A stretch of 64,000 nucleotides of DNA. Source: PALSA-129 sp050014595. Lineage in GTDB: Bacteria > Acidobacteriota > Terriglobia > Bryobacterales > Bryobacteraceae. This document shows, one piece after another, positions 1 to 7,820 of the stretch. Made by a program: the position numbers and the translations under genes. The first letter of the stretch is position 1, and the number at the start of each line of letters is the position of its first letter. Under the pieces are notes generated by a model. The model worked only from the letters and a program-made list of their open reading frames with translations, searched no databases and was not told where the DNA came from. The stretch covers positions 186,001-250,000 of the forward strand of contig JBEKDA010000001.1 of NCBI GenBank assembly GCA_050014595.1, in the 5' to 3' direction.

Positions 1-1139
1 GATGAGGGGCTTGGGGACGAGGTCGCAGGTCCAACCCTTGTCCACTTCCTTGCCCTTGTTGTTCTTCACCAGCACACGGGCGGTCTCCGCTTTCCAGCCA
101 TCGGCGGCGATCAGATAGCAATCGTCCTGCATGGTTTCGGCCCAGTAGTCCATGAGGTGCTGGTAGACATCGTATTTGTCGATGAGCGGCTTGCCGGTGT
201 AGTGTGCGAGGAGATCCTCAGAGAGGGTATTGATGACCTCCTTGGGATGACATCCGGCTTAGCGGGCGGCGTGCCGAAGGGTTTGAAGCGGTCGTAGGGG
301 TCGTTGGTGGTGTCGACGCCGTTGGTCCAGCGCTTGTCACTGAAGGGCGGATTGGCGATGACGAAGTCAAAGGTCTTGAGCGTATCGCCGCTCTTGAATT
401 TGGGGCTGGCCAGGGTATTGCCTTGTTCGATGAGGGCCGTGGGCATGTTGTGAAGGATCATGTTCATGCGGGCCAGGCCGGCGGTGGCGGCGTCTTTTTC
501 CTGGCCGTAGAGGGTGGGTTTCGGGCTGGTTTCATCGCTCACCTTCAAAAGCAGGGAGCCGGAGCCGCAGGTGGGGTCATAGACGGTGGTGCTGGTAGTG
601 GCCGCGCCGCGGATGCCGACGATTTTGGCGATGACGCGGGAAACTTCGGCGGGGGTGTAGAACTGGCCCTTGCTCTTGCCACTTTCGGTGGCGAAGTGGC
701 GCATGAGGTATTCATAGGCGTCGCCCAGGATGTCGTCTCCCTCGGCGCGGTTCTTGCTGAAGTCGAGGCCCTTGTTCTCGAAGATGGCGATCAGGTTGGT
801 GAGCCTGTCCACTATCTCCTTGCCGCTCCCGAGCTTGGTGGCATCGTTGAAGTCGGGCATGTCGGACAGCTTGTTGGCGTTGGCCAGCGGCGCGATGATC
901 TTTTTGTTGATCTGGTCGCCAATGTCGGGTTTGCCCTTGAGCGCGACCATGTCCTGGAAGCTGGAGCCCTTGGGGATGGTGATGGGCGCGTAGGGCACGC
1001 CGGCGTATTTGTCGCTGACGTACTTGATGAATAGCAGGACGAGGACGTAGTCCTTGTACTGGCTGGCATCCATGCCGCCGCGCAGTTCGTCGCAGCTTGA
1101 CCAGAGGGAGCTGTATAGTTCGGATTTTTTGAGGGCCAT
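1..1139 (-). pseudogene. hsdM: Type I restriction-modification methyltransferase (HsdM), internally deleted and frameshifted, C-terminus off window
   Basis: The start ATG at 1139 opens MALKKSELYSSLW, a typical HsdM N-terminus. The helical HsdM N-domain is followed by the SAM-binding motif DPTCGSGSLLLK and the catalytic NPPF motif. After residues reading FGTPPAKPD (about position 260) the frame is lost. In another frame the text resumes as HPKEVINTLSEDLL and YQHLMDYWAETMQDD, which is the C-terminal part of the same family. Full-length members of this family are about 800 residues, and from memory roughly 250 residues between these two blocks are absent. The deletion removes sequence just after NPPF and shifts the frame, so the gene should be dead. 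The 3' end and any hsdS/hsdR genes lie outside the window. An assembly collapse is the alternative explanation. Confidence 0.8.
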
Positions 1140-1744
1140 CGCTCGGTCTTGCTTGGGGGCGCGAACGTGTTGGGCGACCGAAGAACTCTGATGTGGCAGG
1201 CCGTCCGAGACGCGTCGTACCCTGAGGATGCTATTGTCTCTCATTGCATCGGGCGGCGCAGAGGAACCAGTCCCGGCAGGGGCGAAGGGGTCATGCCGTC
1301 TTGCGCACTTATCTCCGGGGCGTTCTCTTTCGCCCCTACCGGGGCTGGGTGATTTTTGGGGCCGGGGTCCCATCGCTGACGCGATGGGCTACTGTCTGGC
1401 GGCCCTGGCGGGGCTTGGCGTCCGCGCTCCAGCGCGGCTTGAGAAGCAGGTTTACAGGGATGTTGGTTCGCGGGTAGCGACGTGTGAAGGCAGGAAAATA
1501 CGGCGACCCTTTTACCCATGCGGGTCCTGGATCTGCTGGAGCATCCGCCTGCGCCGAACGCAAGACTGCTGGCAGCCGCTCGCGCATTGCCAAAGCGGTC
1601 ATAATCGTGACGGCATGGCACGAAGAGGCGGTGAAAAAATCCATTAGCCACAGATGAACAGAGATGAACACCGATAGAGGTTTGTTACCGGAAGACTGGC
1701 GTTGCTAATTCAGCCCGGAGGGCAGAGAGACAAAAGTTCAACAG
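1140..1744. other. Intergenic region with hairpin-rich repeat sequence
   Basis: No convincing gene is visible between the hsdM start and vapC. Two clean hairpins stand out: GCCCC-tacc-GGGGC at 1332-1345 and CCCATCGC-tgac-GCGATGGG at 1369-1388. Near 1650 the sequence reads like the common intergenic text 'cacagatgaacagagatgaa'. Short open frames across 1230-1650 overlap on both strands and resemble no family. I read this as a repeat-laden spacer. Confidence 0.5.
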
Positions 1745-2134
1745 TTATTTGGGCAGTGGATGGAGGGACAACTCTTTCATGGGGAAGTCTTTGGTATTGT
1801 CGGTAAGCAACGGCACGCCATTGTGGAGGGCTGTGGCGGCGATCAAGACGTCGCCGAGGTTGAGGGTTTGTCCCTTCTTGCCGTGATCGCGTTTCAGCAA
1901 CCCGGCCAACTCAGCCACAGGCCAGTTCAGGGGAAAGAGTTCCAAGGTGCGCAGAAAAGCCTTGGTGTTCTGCTCTTCCTGGGGCCGCAGCCCGGCATAC
2001 ACTTCGGTGATGTTGATTGGAGAGCAGGCTAATGTGTTGCCTTGCTCGATGAGGGCAGAAAGGAGTTGCCGGCGGCCTTTCTTGTCGTTGATGGCGTCGA
2101 TGATGACGCTGGTGTCGAGAAGGTAGGTGGCCAT
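1745..2134 (-). CDS. vapC: VapC-like PIN-domain ribonuclease toxin
   Basis: A 129-residue PIN-domain protein, the usual VapC length. The conserved acidic residues of the active site are visible as D7 (YLLDTSVIID), E44 (NITEVYAG), D95 (NLGDVLIAA) and D112 (LLTDNTKDF). VapC toxins are Mg-dependent RNases, often cutting initiator tRNA or rRNA. The ATG lies 3 nt after the stop of the upstream antitoxin gene, so the two are almost certainly co-transcribed and translationally coupled. The family call rests on motifs, length and operon order; the RNA target cannot be read from the sequence. Confidence 0.9.
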   Translation of the reverse strand: MATYLLDTSVIIDAINDKKGRRQLLSALIEQGNTLACSPINITEVYAGLRPQEEQNTKAFLRTLELFPLNWPVAELAGLLKRDHGKKGQTLNLGDVLIAATALHNGVPLLTDNTKDFPMKELSLHPLPK

Positions 2135-2137
2135 GGG

Positions 2138-2398
2138 CTAGCGAGTGGTTACTTTCTTAAAGCGCCGATCGTATTCACGGCGCAGCTTGCGAACGTACTT
2201 GGCGGCGCCCTGCTTCAGTTCGGGGTGGTCCTTCTCGTTCCAGGGGACGAGTTGATTGAGGGCTTGGAGCTGGCGCCGGCGCATGAGCTCCTTCTCGGCC
2301 GCCTGGGTGATAAAAACGCTGCGCTGCCTGCTGCCCACCAGGGTATCGATGTCCTTTACCAGTTGGTCGGAGAGGACAACATGTGTTCGTCTGTTCAT
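2138..2398 (-). CDS. vapB: Antitoxin of the VapBC pair (RHH-type)
   Basis: An 86-residue basic protein directly upstream of vapC. The N-terminus (THVVLSDQLVKDIDTLVG, then RSVFITQAAEKEL) matches the strand-helix-helix pattern of ribbon-helix-helix DNA-binding antitoxins. The C-terminal half is rich in Lys/Arg and Trp (LVPWNEKDHPEL), the likely toxin-binding tail. A perfect 10-bp inverted repeat at 2419-2440 lies 21 nt before the start and is a good candidate operator for autoregulation. Confidence 0.85.
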   Translation of the reverse strand: MNRRTHVVLSDQLVKDIDTLVGSRQRSVFITQAAEKELMRRRQLQALNQLVPWNEKDHPELKQGAAKYVRKLRREYDRRFKKVTTR

Positions 2399-2418
2399 GG
2401 TTGTGTAGATTAGGTTAG

Positions 2419-2440
2419 AGTGGGCATACCTATGCCCACT
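2419..2440 (-). promoter_or_regulatory. Palindromic operator candidate for vapBC
   Basis: AGTGGGCATA-cc-TATGCCCACT is a perfect 10-bp inverted repeat with a 2-bp centre. It lies between 21 and 42 nt upstream of the vapB ATG, where promoter elements would sit. RHH antitoxins bind such palindromes to repress their own operon. Binding is inferred from position and symmetry. Confidence 0.6.
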
Positions 2441-2880
2441 GGCAGGTTAACAAATTGTGTGAGTTCTGTCAAACCAAGTTGTTGAGGGGCATCAGTTTAA
2501 CCCGGAGGGGGAAGGATTCGGGGGCAAAGCGGGGACAGCTATCCAATTCCAAAGACGGGAATTGGTAGCAGTCCCCGTTTTGCGGCTGCATTGCTTATGC
2601 CGCGGCCTGAGGAGGTGGCGCACGCACTCGTGCGTGCCGTGTCGAGACTCTTCTCGACACCCTGGTGGGGGACGGACAGTCGGTCGGGACGGGGCGTCGG
2701 CATGAGTGCCGAGGCGGCACGCACGAGTGCGTGCGCCACATCGACACCGCCGAATTGCTGTGAGAAATGCGGGTTAGCAGTCCCCGTTTTGCATGGCAGC
2801 GTGTCACGAAGAGTGGCGATGCTCAAGCGCGCACAAGACACCGGCGGCAAAGACCGCCGGCGCTACCAGTTGGTTTTACG
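2441..2880. repeat. Noncoding inverted-repeat element with nested hairpins
   Basis: A perfect 25-bp inverted repeat (arms 2615-2639 and 2715-2739, each itself nearly palindromic around GCACGCACTCGTGCGTGC) flanks about 75 bp. Inside it is a further hairpin, GTGTCGAGA-ctct-TCTCGACAC, at 2639-2660. The flanks carry two copies of 'agcagtccccgttttgc' (near 2568 and 2778). No open frame here resembles a protein. It looks like a small non-autonomous palindromic element. The right end runs into a dispersed CCGGCGG hairpin repeat (2832-2872). Confidence 0.6.
2804..2872. repeat. Dispersed CCGGCGG hairpin repeat, copy A
   Basis: The core ACACCGGCGGCAAAGACCGC continues as CGGCGCTACCAG. The same core recurs at 4242-4281 and 41520-41555. 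Copies A and C also match upstream of the core (gaagagtggcgatgctcaag versus gaagaatggcgaaggtcaag), so the shared unit is about 65 bp. It forms a CCGGCGG/CCGCCGG hairpin, typical of REP-like elements. Confidence 0.7.
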
Positions 2881-4170
2881 CTACTCGCGGGCCGGCTCGG
2901 CTTCCAGGCTTTGAGCGCCCATGTCCTGCGCCAGAATCAGGCGGCGGGCGTGATCGCGGATGCGCGGCAGACGCGTCCAAAAGATGGCCGCGGCGGCCAG
3001 GCAGATTCCGCCGCCGATGGTCACGGCCCGGGGGGCGCCCAGATGATCGGCCACAAAGCCGACGAACAGGGAGCCAAATGGCGCCATGCCCATCATCGTC
3101 ATGGCATAGATGGACATCACGCGCCCGCGCAGACGGTCGGGGACCATGCTTTGGATGAGCGTGTTGGTTGCGCCCATCTGGATCATCATGGAGAAACCGA
3201 CGGGCGCCAGCATGGCGATGGAAAGCCAAAAGGTGTGTGAAAAGGAGAAGGCGATGAGCCACAGACTGAAACTGGTGGCGGCCATGGCGGCCCAGCGGCC
3301 CAGGCCCGCGAGGCGCCGGCGGCTGGCCATGATCAGCGCCGCCGCCAGCGCGCCGACGCCGGTCGACCCCATCAGCCAGCCCAGGGCCTTGGGGCCGCCG
3401 TGCAGGATGCGGTCGGCGAAGGCGGGCATCAGCACGGTGAACGGCGTGCCGGCCAGGCTGACGACACCCAGCAGGGCCAGCAGCAAGTGCACGGGCGGAT
3501 TCCGGCTCACAAAACGAAAGCCTTCAATAATGTTTTTGAGCGGCGAGCCTTGCCGCGGGGCGGGTTTGAAGGGCTTGACGCGCATCATCAGCAGGCCGGC
3601 AATCACGGCGATATAGCTGGCGCCGTTGGCGAAGAAACACCAGCCCTCGCCGATGACGGCGATCAGGAGGCCGGCGATGGCCGGACCGACGATGCGCGAC
3701 GCGTTAAACATGGAAGAGTTGAGCGCGATGGCGTTCATGAGGTCGGCCTTGCCGACCATCTCCACGACGAAGGACTGGCGCGCGGGGATGTCGAAGGAGT
3801 TGACCACGCCGAGCAGCGCCGAGAGGACGAAGATGTGCCACACCTGCACGGTGTTGGTGAGGGTCAGAGCGGCGAGGACGAAGGCCAGCAGCATGGAGGT
3901 GGTTTGGGTGGCGATGACCACGCGCTGGCGGCTGTAACGATCGGCGACGATGCCGGCGATGGGGGAAAGCAGAAAGAGCGGAATCTGCCCGGTGAATCCG
4001 ATGCCGCCCAGCAGCACCAGCGATCCGGTGAGGCGGTAGACCAGCCAGGCCTGCGCCAGGTTCTGCATCCAGGTGCCGCACAGCGAAATGAGCTGGCCCG
4101 CGAAAAAGAGCTGGTAGTTGCGGTATTGCAGGGCGCGCAGGGTGGCGGGGAGTTTCAGCACTTCTTCCAT
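2881..4170 (-). CDS. MFS transporter, EntS/DHA3-like exporter
   Basis: A 429-residue polytopic membrane protein. The start at 4170 (MEEVLKLPATLRALQYRNYQ) is chosen because that is the usual N-terminus of this MFS branch; the upstream open frame is repeat DNA. The cytoplasmic loop VADRYSRQRVVIATQ matches the MFS motif between TM2 and TM3. About 12 hydrophobic segments follow, with a charged central loop near VKPFKPAPRQG. Relatives export siderophores, macrolides or other small molecules. It lies downstream of pyrF on the same strand, but 113 bp of repeat-rich DNA separates them, so operon membership is uncertain. The substrate is not predictable. Confidence 0.85.
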   Translation of the reverse strand: MEEVLKLPATLRALQYRNYQLFFAGQLISLCGTWMQNLAQAWLVYRLTGSLVLLGGIGFTGQIPLFLLSPIAGIVADRYSRQRVVIATQTTSMLLAFVLAALTLTNTVQVWHIFVLSALLGVVNSFDIPARQSFVVEMVGKADLMNAIALNSSMFNASRIVGPAIAGLLIAVIGEGWCFFANGASYIAVIAGLLMMRVKPFKPAPRQGSPLKNIIEGFRFVSRNPPVHLLLALLGVVSLAGTPFTVLMPAFADRILHGGPKALGWLMGSTGVGALAAALIMASRRRLAGLGRWAAMAATSFSLWLIAFSFSHTFWLSIAMLAPVGFSMMIQMGATNTLIQSMVPDRLRGRVMSIYAMTMMGMAPFGSLFVGFVADHLGAPRAVTIGGGICLAAAAIFWTRLPRIRDHARRLILAQDMGAQSLEAEPARE

Positions 4171-4283
4171 TTTAGTGAGAAGACCGGCCAGGAGGCCGGC
4201 GCTACCGGCGTGCCGGGAATGTAGGGCCGCGGGCCAAGGCACACAAAACACCGGCGGCAAGACCGCCGGCGCTACCAGTTGTC
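4171..4283. repeat. Spacer with two CCGGC-type hairpin repeats (copy B)
   Basis: Two related hairpins fill the space between pyrF and the MFS gene: GACCGGCCAGGAGGCCGGC (near 4182-4201) and ACACCGGCGGCAAGACCGC continuing to CGGCGCTACCAGTTG (4242-4281). The second matches the elements at 2832-2872 and 41520-41555 almost base for base. Confidence 0.7.
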
Positions 4284-4982
4284 CTACGCGGATAACCAGG
4301 CGGCGCCGATCTCATCCAGGATGCGGGCGGCTTCAGCGGCGGGGTCGGGGGCGCGCGTGATCTGACGGCCGATCACCAGGTAGTCGGCTCCATCGCGCAT
4401 GGCTTCGGCGGGGGTGGCGACACGCTTCTGATCGCCCCAGCCGGCGCCCAGGGATCGCACACCGGGCGTGACTAAGATGGGCTTAGGGCCAAGGGCCTGG
4501 CGCAGAGCGGCGGCTTCCAGCGGGGAGGCCACGATGCCGTCGAGGCCCAGCGACACGGCTTTGCGGGCGCGGCGCTCCACCAACTCGGGAATCGTCTGGC
4601 TGGCGCCCAGGTCTTCGAGATCTTCGGGGCCGAAGCTGGTGAGGACCGTGACGCCGAGCAGTTGCAGATGGGAGCCGGCGCGGCCTTCGACGGCGGCGCG
4701 CATCACCGAGCCCACGGCGTGCACGGTGAGGAATCGCACGCCGGTACGGGCCACCTGCACGACGGCGCGCCGGACGGTCTCGGGGATGTCGTAAAGCTTG
4801 AGATCGAGGAAGACCTCCTTGCCTTCGCCGATCAGCTCGCGGACGAACGCCACGCCGGCTCCGGCGTAGAGCTCCATGCCGATTTTGTAGAAGTTCACGC
4901 AGCCGCCGAGGCGGGCGACGAGGGCGCGGGCCTGATCGGCCGATTCCAGATCGAGAGCGACGATGATGGGGTTTCGAGTCAT
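4284..4982 (-). CDS. pyrF: Orotidine 5'-phosphate decarboxylase
   Basis: A 232-residue TIM-barrel enzyme that makes UMP from OMP in the last step of pyrimidine synthesis. The active-site signature D60-x-K62-x-x-D65 (FLDLKLYDIPET) is intact, with the substrate-binding D11 (IVALDLES) and K33 (FYKIG). The C-terminal phosphate-binding motifs TPGVR and GADYLVIGRQI are present. The ATG overlaps the selD stop (ATGA, 4979-4982), so it is translationally coupled to selD, an unusual partner. Length and motifs match group I bacterial PyrF. Confidence 0.97.
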   Translation of the reverse strand: MTRNPIIVALDLESADQARALVARLGGCVNFYKIGMELYAGAGVAFVRELIGEGKEVFLDLKLYDIPETVRRAVVQVARTGVRFLTVHAVGSVMRAAVEGRAGSHLQLLGVTVLTSFGPEDLEDLGASQTIPELVERRARKAVSLGLDGIVASPLEAAALRQALGPKPILVTPGVRSLGAGWGDQKRVATPAEAMRDGADYLVIGRQITRAPDPAAEAARILDEIGAAWLSA

Positions 4983-6013
4983 ACCAGGTGGATGGCTGTG
5001 CGGCCCCGCGGCAACACGCGGCCGATGCGGTAGGCGCCGTCGAATGCGCGTTCGAGCGAGGCGGCATCGGGCTCGGGCAGCGAGATGAGCAGGCCGCCGG
5101 CGGTTTGCGGATCGTAGAGCAGGTTTTCGATTTCGGCCGGCAGCTCCCTCGCGGCTTCGACGGCACAGGAGGCGAAGTCGCGGTTGTTATGGAGGCCGCC
5201 GGAGAGCGCGCCCTGGCGGGAGTACTCGACGGCGCCGGGCAAGAAGCGGAGCTGATCGACGGCGATTTCGAGCGTGACGTTGCTGGAGAGCGCCATCTCG
5301 CGCGCGTGGCCGATGAGCCCGAAGCCGGTGACGTCGGTGCAGCCGTGGACGTCGAAGCGCAGCATGGCTTCGCAGGCGGCGCGGTTCAGCCTCAGCATGG
5401 ATTGAATGGCGGCGGCGACATGCGCCTCGGCCGCGATGCCACGTTTGAGGGCCGTGGAGATCACGCCCGTGCCGATTTGCTTGGTGAAGACGAGCGCGTC
5501 GCCGGGACGCGCGCCGGCATTCGGTTTGACGCGGGCGGGGTGGATGGTGCCGGTGACGGCGTAGCCGAATTTGATTTCGTCGTCGGAGACGCTGTGGCCG
5601 CCGAGGATGGAGCATTCGGCCTCGCGCATTTTTTCGGCGCCTCCCTTGAGAATCTGCTCGAGCGAGACCAGATCGCCTTTGGCGGGCCAGGCCAGGATGG
5701 AGAGCGACGAGATGGGGCGGCCGCCCATGGCGTAGATATCGCTCAAGGCGTTGGTGGCGGCGATCGCGCCGAAGGTATACGGGTCATCGACGATCGGGGT
5801 GAAGAAGTCGACGGTCTGCACCAGGGCCAGGTCCGGCGTGAGCTGGTAGACGCCGGCGTCATCGGCGGTATCGAAGCCGATCAGCACGTTGGGATTGGGC
5901 CAGCGGGGCACCTTGGCCAACACCCGATCGAGAATTCCGGGGCTGAGCTTGGAGGCACACCCCCCGGCCTTGACGCGAGCGGTGAGTCTGTTGAGCCGGG
6001 CGGTTTCTTCCAT
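4979..6013 (-). CDS. selD: Selenide, water dikinase (selenophosphate synthetase)
   Basis: A 344-residue AIRS/PurM-fold enzyme that makes selenophosphate from selenide and ATP, the Se donor for selenocysteine and seleno-tRNA. The N-terminal catalytic loop reads AGGCASKLSP. Cys19 (the Sec/Cys position of the family) and Lys22 are kept, but the second cysteine of the usual GxGCGCK loop is Ser21. The metal-binding DTADDAGVYQL, TVDFFTPIVDDPYTFG and the C-terminal DPQTAGGLL are all present. It reads divergently from the gene at 6063 across only 49 bp, with a good Shine-Dalgarno (gggggaag). No selA, selB or obvious selenoprotein is in the window. Confidence 0.95.
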   Translation of the reverse strand: MEETARLNRLTARVKAGGCASKLSPGILDRVLAKVPRWPNPNVLIGFDTADDAGVYQLTPDLALVQTVDFFTPIVDDPYTFGAIAATNALSDIYAMGGRPISSLSILAWPAKGDLVSLEQILKGGAEKMREAECSILGGHSVSDDEIKFGYAVTGTIHPARVKPNAGARPGDALVFTKQIGTGVISTALKRGIAAEAHVAAAIQSMLRLNRAACEAMLRFDVHGCTDVTGFGLIGHAREMALSSNVTLEIAVDQLRFLPGAVEYSRQGALSGGLHNNRDFASCAVEAARELPAEIENLLYDPQTAGGLLISLPEPDAASLERAFDGAYRIGRVLPRGRTAIHLV

Positions 6014-6048
6014 AATGCGACTTCCCCCACGGTGGCGGCCGGTAATTA

Positions 6049-6057
6049 CTATAATAG
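6049..6057. promoter_or_regulatory. Near-symmetric -10 box shared by selD and the C45-like gene
   Basis: CTATAATAG gives TATAAT on the plus strand (6050-6055), only 7 nt before the ATG at 6063, and TATTAT on the minus strand, 37 nt before the selD start. The 49-bp spacer has little room for any other divergent promoter. No clear TTGACA is seen on either side. Confidence 0.5.
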
Positions 6058-6062
6058 CGGGG

Positions 6063-7463
6063 ATGGTGCGTACGTCTGTGTTCTCCGCTTTTCTGCTGCT
6101 GGGGCTGGCGCTGGCGCTGGTTTCCCGGGAGCCGCAAACCGACCCGCGGCTGAAGAAAGCTTCGCGCGCGGCCGAGCATGCCGGGTGGATCCAGGTCCAT
6201 CTGGAAGGAACGCCGGGCGAGATCGGGTTCCAGCACGGCTACCTGCTCTCCGCCGAGATTCAGGACAACTTTCGCGCCATCTCGACGGAGATGGCGCACG
6301 ACGAGAAGAAAGACTGGGCGTTCTTCCGCAAAACCGCCGAGGAGATTTTCTGGCCGCACGTGGAGCAGGAATACCGCGACGAGATGTTGGGCATCGTGGA
6401 AGGCCAGAAGGCGCGCGGGGGCAAGCTGGACATCTGGGACGTAGTGGCCATGAACGCCTGGCTGGAGCTGCCGTATTACGACAAGTGGCTGGAGAAGAGC
6501 AAGCCGGGCATCACGATTTCCGGCAACGTGGCGGACCATTGCAGCGCCTTCGTGGCGACCGGCAAGTACACGCGCGACGGGCGCTTCGTGATCGGGCACA
6601 ACAACTGGACCAGCTACTCTTCGGGCGAGCGGTGGAACATCATGTTCGACATGGCGCCGGCGGCGGGCAACCGCATCCTGATGGACGGCGAGCCGGGAGT
6701 GATCCACAGCGCGGACGATTTCGGCGTGAACTCGGCCGGGATTGCGATCACGGAGACCACCATCAGCGGGTTCCGCGGATTCGATCCGCAAGCGGTTCCG
6801 GAATTCGTGCGGGCGCGCAAGGCCATGCAGTATGCCGGGTCGATCGACGACTTCGCGCGCATCATGAAGGACGGCAACAACGGCGGGTACGCCAACAACT
6901 GGCTGGTGGCGGACAGCAAGAATAACGAAGTGGCGAGCCTGGAATTGGGACTAAAGAATACCGTTCTCGAACGCACCAAGGACGGGTTTTTCGTGGGCTC
7001 GAATTTTCCCAACGACCCCAAGCTGACGAAGGAAGAAACGGATTTCGACCCGAACGACAAGAGCAAAAGCGAGAACGCGCGGCACGCCCGCTGGCTGACG
7101 CTGATGGAGCAGAACAAGGGCAAGATCGACGTGGCGGCCGGGCAGCGATTCCTGGGGGACCATTTCGACAGCTTCACCGGGAAGACCGAGCCGAGCGAGC
7201 GCACGCTGTGCGGGCATATCGACCTTTCGCCGCGCGGCATGGGCGACTGGCAGGGGCCGTTCGCGCCGGCCGGGGCCGTGCAGAACAAAGTGACGGATGC
7301 CGCCGGGGCGGAGAAGATGTCGCTGACGGCGGCGCTGGGACACGCCTGCGGGATGCACTACAAGGCCGGCGATCACCTGGCGAAGCATCCGGAGTTCGCC
7401 TGGTACAAACCCATCCTGCACGATATGAACGCGCGCGGTTGGGCGAAGTTCAAGGCGAAGTAA
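6063..7463 (+). CDS. Secreted C45/phospholipase B-like Ntn-hydrolase
   Basis: A 466-residue protein. The start MVRTSVFSAFLLLGLALALVS gives a signal peptide, and TATAAT lies 7 nt upstream; longer in-frame starts would run into the promoter. The mature protein resembles the acyl-coenzyme A:6-APA acyltransferase/phospholipase B-like group: N-terminal helical part (FQHGYLLSAEIQDNFRAI), then NVADHCSAFVATGKYT, where the Cys would be the N-terminal nucleophile after autocleavage, then GHNNWTSY and NSAGIAITETT. The family cleaves amide bonds in small molecules or lipids. The next gene starts on the base after its stop codon. The substrate is unknown. Confidence 0.75.
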   Translation: MVRTSVFSAFLLLGLALALVSREPQTDPRLKKASRAAEHAGWIQVHLEGTPGEIGFQHGYLLSAEIQDNFRAISTEMAHDEKKDWAFFRKTAEEIFWPHVEQEYRDEMLGIVEGQKARGGKLDIWDVVAMNAWLELPYYDKWLEKSKPGITISGNVADHCSAFVATGKYTRDGRFVIGHNNWTSYSSGERWNIMFDMAPAAGNRILMDGEPGVIHSADDFGVNSAGIAITETTISGFRGFDPQAVPEFVRARKAMQYAGSIDDFARIMKDGNNGGYANNWLVADSKNNEVASLELGLKNTVLERTKDGFFVGSNFPNDPKLTKEETDFDPNDKSKSENARHARWLTLMEQNKGKIDVAAGQRFLGDHFDSFTGKTEPSERTLCGHIDLSPRGMGDWQGPFAPAGAVQNKVTDAAGAEKMSLTAALGHACGMHYKAGDHLAKHPEFAWYKPILHDMNARGWAKFKAK

Positions 7464-7820
7464 GTGACCTTCGAGGCCGTTCGCAAGATTGCGCTGTCGC
7501 TGGACAATGTGACCGAGGGCACTTCGTACGGCACGCCGGCATTCTTCGTGAAGCGGGCGCTGTTCGCGCGTTGGCGGCCCGATCTCGACTCGCTGGTGGC
7601 GAGAGTGGATTTCGAGCGGCGCGAAGAGATGATGGTGGAAGATCCGGAGACATATTACATTACCGATCACTACCTGAACTACGAGTGGGTTCTGGTCCGG
7701 CTGGGGCGCATGGCGCCGGACGCCATGGCGGATCTGCTGCGCATGGCATGGAAGGCGGCGGGCGCGCGCCAGGCAACCATGTCGCCCAAGCGCGCATCTA
7801 CTAAGAGGAACCCCTCATGA
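7464..7820 (+). CDS. MmcQ/YjbR family protein
   Basis: 118 residues, GTG start directly abutting the preceding TAA. The N-terminus (TFEAVRKIALSLDNVTEGTSYGTPAFFV) and the core (YYITDHYLNYEWVLVRLGRMAPDAMADLL) match the MmcQ/YjbR alpha/beta fold, often described as double-wing DNA-binding. The function of the family is not settled. Its last codons overlap the next gene (ATGA at 7817-7820), so the three genes 6063-9220 form a tight operon. The Lys/Arg-rich tail (MSPKRASTKRNPS) may be an artefact of that overlap. Confidence 0.8.
   Translation: MTFEAVRKIALSLDNVTEGTSYGTPAFFVKRALFARWRPDLDSLVARVDFERREEMMVEDPETYYITDHYLNYEWVLVRLGRMAPDAMADLLRMAWKAAGARQATMSPKRASTKRNPS

Noticed and set aside
6015..6062. 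Longer start for the C45-like gene (ATG 6015)
   Set aside because: It would place the TATAAT box inside the coding sequence and bury the signal peptide.
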